A program made the translations under genes and the position numbers. A model generated the notes under the pieces. The model searched no databases. It saw nothing but the letters and a program-made list of their open reading frames with translations, and was not told the DNA's origin. Below are positions 6,900 through 8,843 of a stretch of 8,843 nucleotides of DNA, one piece after another. Position 1 is the stretch's first letter. Every line of letters begins with the position of its first letter. Source of the DNA: Clostridiales bacterium (GTDB lineage Bacteria; Bacillota; Clostridia; Oscillospirales; Oscillospiraceae); NCBI GenBank assembly GCA_029098065.1, contig JAQXNP010000129.1, positions 1 through 8,843 on the forward strand, in the 5' to 3' direction.

Positions 6900-7279
6900 T
6901 GGGTCTCCTTCCCCGTCGTGATGTAGTCTATCAGTTCTGCCAGCGTCTCCTCGCCGATCCCCTTCACCCGGGTGATGTCTTCGGGATAGCGGAAGGGCCC
7001 GTTGGCCTCCCGGTCGGCAATGATGTCGGCCGCCCTCTTTTCCCCGATGCCGGGCAGCGTCTGCAGGGTCCCGGCATCGGCAGTGTTGATGTTCACCTTT
7101 TCCATCTCCGCTGTCTCCATCGGAGCAGGCAGAGAGATGGGCGCAGTTTCCAGCGTCCGCTCCGTCTCCACCCGCAAAGGCCCGGCGGCAGTATTTCCCC
7201 GGAGAAACCACCCGGCGGAAAACGCCAGGAAGACCGCGCAGAGCAGCAGGATGATCCCCTCCGGTCTGGAAATCTTCAT
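6896..7279 (-). CDS. ComEA-like helix-hairpin-helix membrane protein
   Basis: This 127-residue protein has an N-terminal membrane anchor (about 8-26), a Pro/Glu/Thr-rich linker (about 30-60) and a C-terminal tandem helix-hairpin-helix module. The module begins VNINTADAGTLQTLPGIG (62-79) and continues with hairpins LPGIGE (75-80) and VKGIGE (105-110). This is the ComEA signature: ComEA binds double-stranded DNA outside the membrane and delivers it to the ComEC channel. Compared with Bacillus ComEA (about 205 residues) it lacks most of the region between anchor and HhH, where an oligomerisation domain sits. The start at 7279 is chosen because GGGAAGGTGG lies about 9 nt upstream; an in-frame GTG at 7306 adds 9 residues that include this site. 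The stop overlaps the regulator start (ATGA). No comEC, comEB or pilus gene is in the window, so natural competence is not shown. A DNA or envelope role under two-component control is possible. Confidence 0.85.
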   Translation of the reverse strand: MKISRPEGIILLLCAVFLAFSAGWFLRGNTAAGPLRVETERTLETAPISLPAPMETAEMEKVNINTADAGTLQTLPGIGEKRAADIIADREANGPFRYPEDITRVKGIGEETLAELIDYITTGKETQ

Positions 7280-7300
7280 GATTTGTAACCACCTTCCCGG

Positions 7301-7329
7301 TTGCACCCTGCGCCGCCGTCTGTTATAAT
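7301..7329 (+). promoter_or_regulatory. Promoter of the D,D-carboxypeptidase gene
   Basis: TGTTATAAT at 7321-7329 is a perfect extended -10 (hexamer 7324-7329). TTGCAC at 7301-7306 lies exactly 17 nt upstream and keeps the TTG core of the -35 consensus. Transcription would start near 7336, leaving a leader of about 58 nt before the ATG at 7394. The form suggests the housekeeping sigma factor rather than a sporulation sigma. Confidence 0.65.
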
Positions 7330-7365
7330 GGGACTGCCCGTTTGGGAAATACGCTGTTTCATTTT

Positions 7366-7374
7366 ATTATAACA
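7366..7374 (-). promoter_or_regulatory. Putative promoter (extended -10) of the comEA-like/two-component operon
   Basis: Read on the minus strand, 7374 to 7366 is TGTTATAAT, a perfect extended -10 element (TATAAT at 7371-7366). No clear -35 lies at 17 nt spacing (TAGGAA at 7394-7389 is weak). Transcription would start near 7359, giving a leader of about 80 nt to the ATG at 7279. It faces the promoter of the divergent carboxypeptidase gene. Confidence 0.55.
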
Positions 7375-7375
7375 C

Positions 7376-7396
7376 AGGAGATAGGAGTTTCCTATG
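7376..7396 (+). promoter_or_regulatory. Double Shine-Dalgarno with a start-codon hairpin before the carboxypeptidase gene
   Basis: Two AGGAG sites lie at 7376-7380 and 7383-7387, 13 and 6 nt before the ATG at 7394. The second sits in a perfect inverted repeat, ATAGGA (7381-7386), GTT, TCCTAT (7390-7395), whose right arm includes the A and T of the start codon. In RNA this small hairpin could mask the proximal site. The dyad is visible in the sequence; an effect on translation is inference. Confidence 0.5.
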
Positions 7397-8767
7397 AAAA
7401 AATACCGTTCTCTTCCCGCTTTTTTCCTGGTCCTTGCCCTCGCGGCCGGGCTGTGCGCGCCGGCCGCTTTGGCCGCCGGAAGCGAGGATTTTTCAGTCTC
7501 TGCCGCCTCGGCTATCCTGGTGGACGCCGACAACAACGAGGTCCTTTATGAGCAGAACGCCGATGAACGCCGCTATCCCGCCTCCATCACCAAGGTCATG
7601 ACCGGATTGCTGACCGTGGAGGCCATCGACCGGGGGGAACTGTCCATGGACACCCAGGTCACCCTGGAGGACACGCTCTATACCGGCATCGGGGAGGGCG
7701 GTTCCACGCAGGACCTGAAGGCCGGCGAGATCCTCACCGTCCGGGACCTGCTCAACTGCGCCCTCATCCCCTCGGCCAATGAAGCGTGCAACGCGCTGGC
7801 GGTGGCGGTATGCGGAGATATCCCGTCGTTCGTGGACCGGATGAACCAGCGGGCTTCTGAACTGGGGATGACCAGCACCCACTTCGTCAACACCCACGGC
7901 TACCACAACGCCAACCACTACACCACTGCCCGGGACATCTCCCTGCTGTGTCTGGAGGCCATGAAGCACCCCGACTTCCGGGAGATCGTCTCCTCGGTGA
8001 GCTACACCGTCCCCGCCACCAATCTCCACGCCGAGCGGGTCCTCCACGACACCAATGCGCTGGTCTCCAACTTCCGGGTCACCGGTTATCTCTATCAATA
8101 CGCCGTGGGCATCAAAACCGGCTCCACTCCGGAGGCGGGCTACTGTCTGGCCTCCGCCGCCGAGAAAGACGGCCGCACCATGATTGCGGTGATCCTGGGC
8201 GGCAAGAACTGGCGGGATTCCAGCGGCGCCCGGGTGGAGGACAACTATTTTTCCGAGAGCAAGCGTCTTCTGGAGCACGGCTTCAATGACTTCTCCCGGC
8301 GGGAGATCCTCAGTGCCATTGACCCGATCGGAACCGTCCCGGTAAGTCTGTGCGCCGAGCAGGACTATGTCACCGTCCAGCCCGCCGCCGGGCTGGAGGC
8401 CACCCTGCCTGACGGCCTGGACCCCGCCCTTTTCGACCGGGAGGTCACCCTTCCGGAAAGCCTGGAGGCCCCCATCGAAAAGGGGCAGACTCTGGGCACC
8501 ATCTCTCTGAGCTATGGGGGCCGGGATTATGGCACAGTGGATCTGATTGCCGCCACCTCTTTGGAGCGTTCCCAATTTCTCTACATAAAGCATCAGGTGG
8601 AAAGCTTCTTCAGCCACCTGTGGGTAAAGCTTCTTCTGCTGGCCCTGGTTCTGGTGATCCTCTTCCTGGTGATCCGCCGCCTGATTTTCGGCTCCTCCGG
8701 CCGAAGCCGCCGCTACGGCCGGAGCAAGTCCTCCTATTCTTCCAACTATCGGGGCCGGAGGCGCTGA
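7394..8767 (+). CDS. D-alanyl-D-alanine carboxypeptidase (DacA/DacF-type, PBP5-like)
   Basis: This exported enzyme removes the terminal D-Ala from peptidoglycan stem pentapeptides and so limits cross-linking. Its 457 residues start with a Sec signal peptide (1 to about 28; cleavage likely near ALAA). The peptidase S11 domain follows, with the active-site tetrad SITK (Ser64, Lys67), SAN (127-129) and KTG (241-243). A PBP5_C-like beta domain covers about 309-390. The protein ends in a membrane helix (about 411-427) and a 30-residue tail rich in Arg, Ser and Tyr. A true membrane helix replaces the amphipathic anchor of E. coli PBP5, and the basic tail should be cytoplasmic. All catalytic residues are intact. 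The ATG at 7394 has AGGAG 6 nt upstream. The gene is divergent from the comEA-like/two-component operon, is followed by its own terminator, and is not next to spoIIA, so a vegetative role is as likely as the sporulation role of DacF. Confidence 0.93.
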   Translation: MKKYRSLPAFFLVLALAAGLCAPAALAAGSEDFSVSAASAILVDADNNEVLYEQNADERRYPASITKVMTGLLTVEAIDRGELSMDTQVTLEDTLYTGIGEGGSTQDLKAGEILTVRDLLNCALIPSANEACNALAVAVCGDIPSFVDRMNQRASELGMTSTHFVNTHGYHNANHYTTARDISLLCLEAMKHPDFREIVSSVSYTVPATNLHAERVLHDTNALVSNFRVTGYLYQYAVGIKTGSTPEAGYCLASAAEKDGRTMIAVILGGKNWRDSSGARVEDNYFSESKRLLEHGFNDFSRREILSAIDPIGTVPVSLCAEQDYVTVQPAAGLEATLPDGLDPALFDREVTLPESLEAPIEKGQTLGTISLSYGGRDYGTVDLIAATSLERSQFLYIKHQVESFFSHLWVKLLLLALVLVILFLVIRRLIFGSSGRSRRYGRSKSSYSSNYRGRRR

Positions 8768-8785
8768 ACCCTTTCAGGCAAACAG

Positions 8786-8814
8786 AAAAGGCACGCCGGG
8801 CGGCGTGCCTTTTT
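8786..8814. terminator. Terminator after the carboxypeptidase gene, probably bidirectional
   Basis: A 12-bp stem pairs 8786-8797 with 8802-8813 across GGGC. The core is GGCACGCC/GGCGTGCC flanked by A4 and T4-5, so it has a U-tract in either direction. It lies 18 nt after the stop at 8767. The symmetry suggests a convergent gene may end just beyond the window edge. Confidence 0.88.
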
Positions 8815-8843
8815 GACGCAAAATTCAATTCATCTGCTTGAGG

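Noticed and set aside
4710..6926. A very long open frame (738 codons) on the plus strand, antisense to the GerMN-kinase-regulator operon
   Set aside because: It is low in stop codons because of GC-rich codon bias on the opposite strand. The product is rich in Pro, His, Gly and Gln with no domain or membrane pattern, and it covers three well-supported genes.
6900..7292. In-frame extension of the response regulator up to 7292
   Set aside because: The extra residues are an out-of-frame reading of the ComEA-like gene. The ATG at 6899 has AAGGAG upstream and the receiver domain begins exactly there.
7340..7365. A catabolite-responsive (cre-like) element in the same gap, minus strand
   Set aside because: The sequence around ATGAAACAGCGTATTTC resembles cre only loosely and lacks the central CG at the required position.
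7321..7374. A riboswitch or small RNA in the comEA-carboxypeptidase gap
   Set aside because: The gap is only 114 bases and is explained by two promoters and ribosome sites; I see no multi-helix conserved RNA fold.
7493..8617. A 374-codon minus-strand open frame inside the carboxypeptidase gene
   Set aside because: The composition is Gly/Val/Asp-rich without recognisable motifs. The plus-strand frame carries all S11 catalytic motifs.
8815..8843. Possible 3' end of a convergent minus-strand gene at the window edge (stop codons at 8825-8827 or 8830-8832)
   Set aside because: The symmetric terminator hints at it, but only a handful of codons are visible and two frames fit, so no feature can be supported.

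Overview
The window reads as a stretch of core chromosome from a GC-rich, spore-forming-type Bacillota, most likely an Oscillospiraceae-like gut clostridium. The evidence is strong G/C bias at third codon positions, Gram-positive-style Shine-Dalgarno sites (AAGGAGGT, AGGAG), a GerMN-domain lipoprotein, a clostridial FeoB with its small Cys-rich partner, and a DacA/DacF-type D,D-carboxypeptidase. This placement is an inference from protein character, not a database result. I see no mobile element, CRISPR array, rRNA, tRNA or prophage signal, and no gene-free stretch longer than about 190 bases.

Layout from left to right: (1) the 3' part of feoB (+), followed at once by a 52-residue FeoB-associated Cys-rich membrane protein and a strong hairpin terminator at about 966-1004. 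(2) A convergent gene for PTS enzyme I (-, ends at 1003) that stands alone, with no HPr or enzyme II beside it. (3) A 186-base AT-rich divergent intergenic region carrying an extended -10 promoter, then an AEC-family membrane transporter (+, 2878-3786). (4) A bidirectional terminator at 3809-3836 shared with a four-gene minus-strand operon. Read in its own direction, 7279 down to 3850, that operon encodes a ComEA-like helix-hairpin-helix membrane protein, an OmpR/PhoB-type response regulator, a HAMP sensor histidine kinase and a lipoprotein with two GerMN domains. (5) A divergent D-Ala-D-Ala carboxypeptidase (+, 7394-8767) that ends in a bidirectional terminator near the window edge.

The four minus-strand genes are joined by an ATGA overlap, a 3-nt gap and a GTGA overlap, so they are almost certainly co-transcribed and translationally coupled. 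The kinase and regulator form a complete envelope-facing two-component pair. The GerMN lipoprotein would sit on the outer face of the membrane beside the kinase sensor domain. This layout recalls the actinobacterial MtrA-MtrB-LpqB locus, in which LpqB is also a GerMN lipoprotein. The divergent carboxypeptidase trims peptidoglycan stem peptides, so an envelope-homeostasis role for the whole block is a reasonable hypothesis.

The most notable non-coding signal lies between comEA and the carboxypeptidase gene. The same perfect extended -10 element (TGTTATAAT) appears on both strands, 36 bp apart and facing inward. The two promoters would be face to face, with 5' transcripts overlapping by about 24 nt. 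The carboxypeptidase start region also has two Shine-Dalgarno sequences, one of them inside a short perfect hairpin that reaches the start codon.
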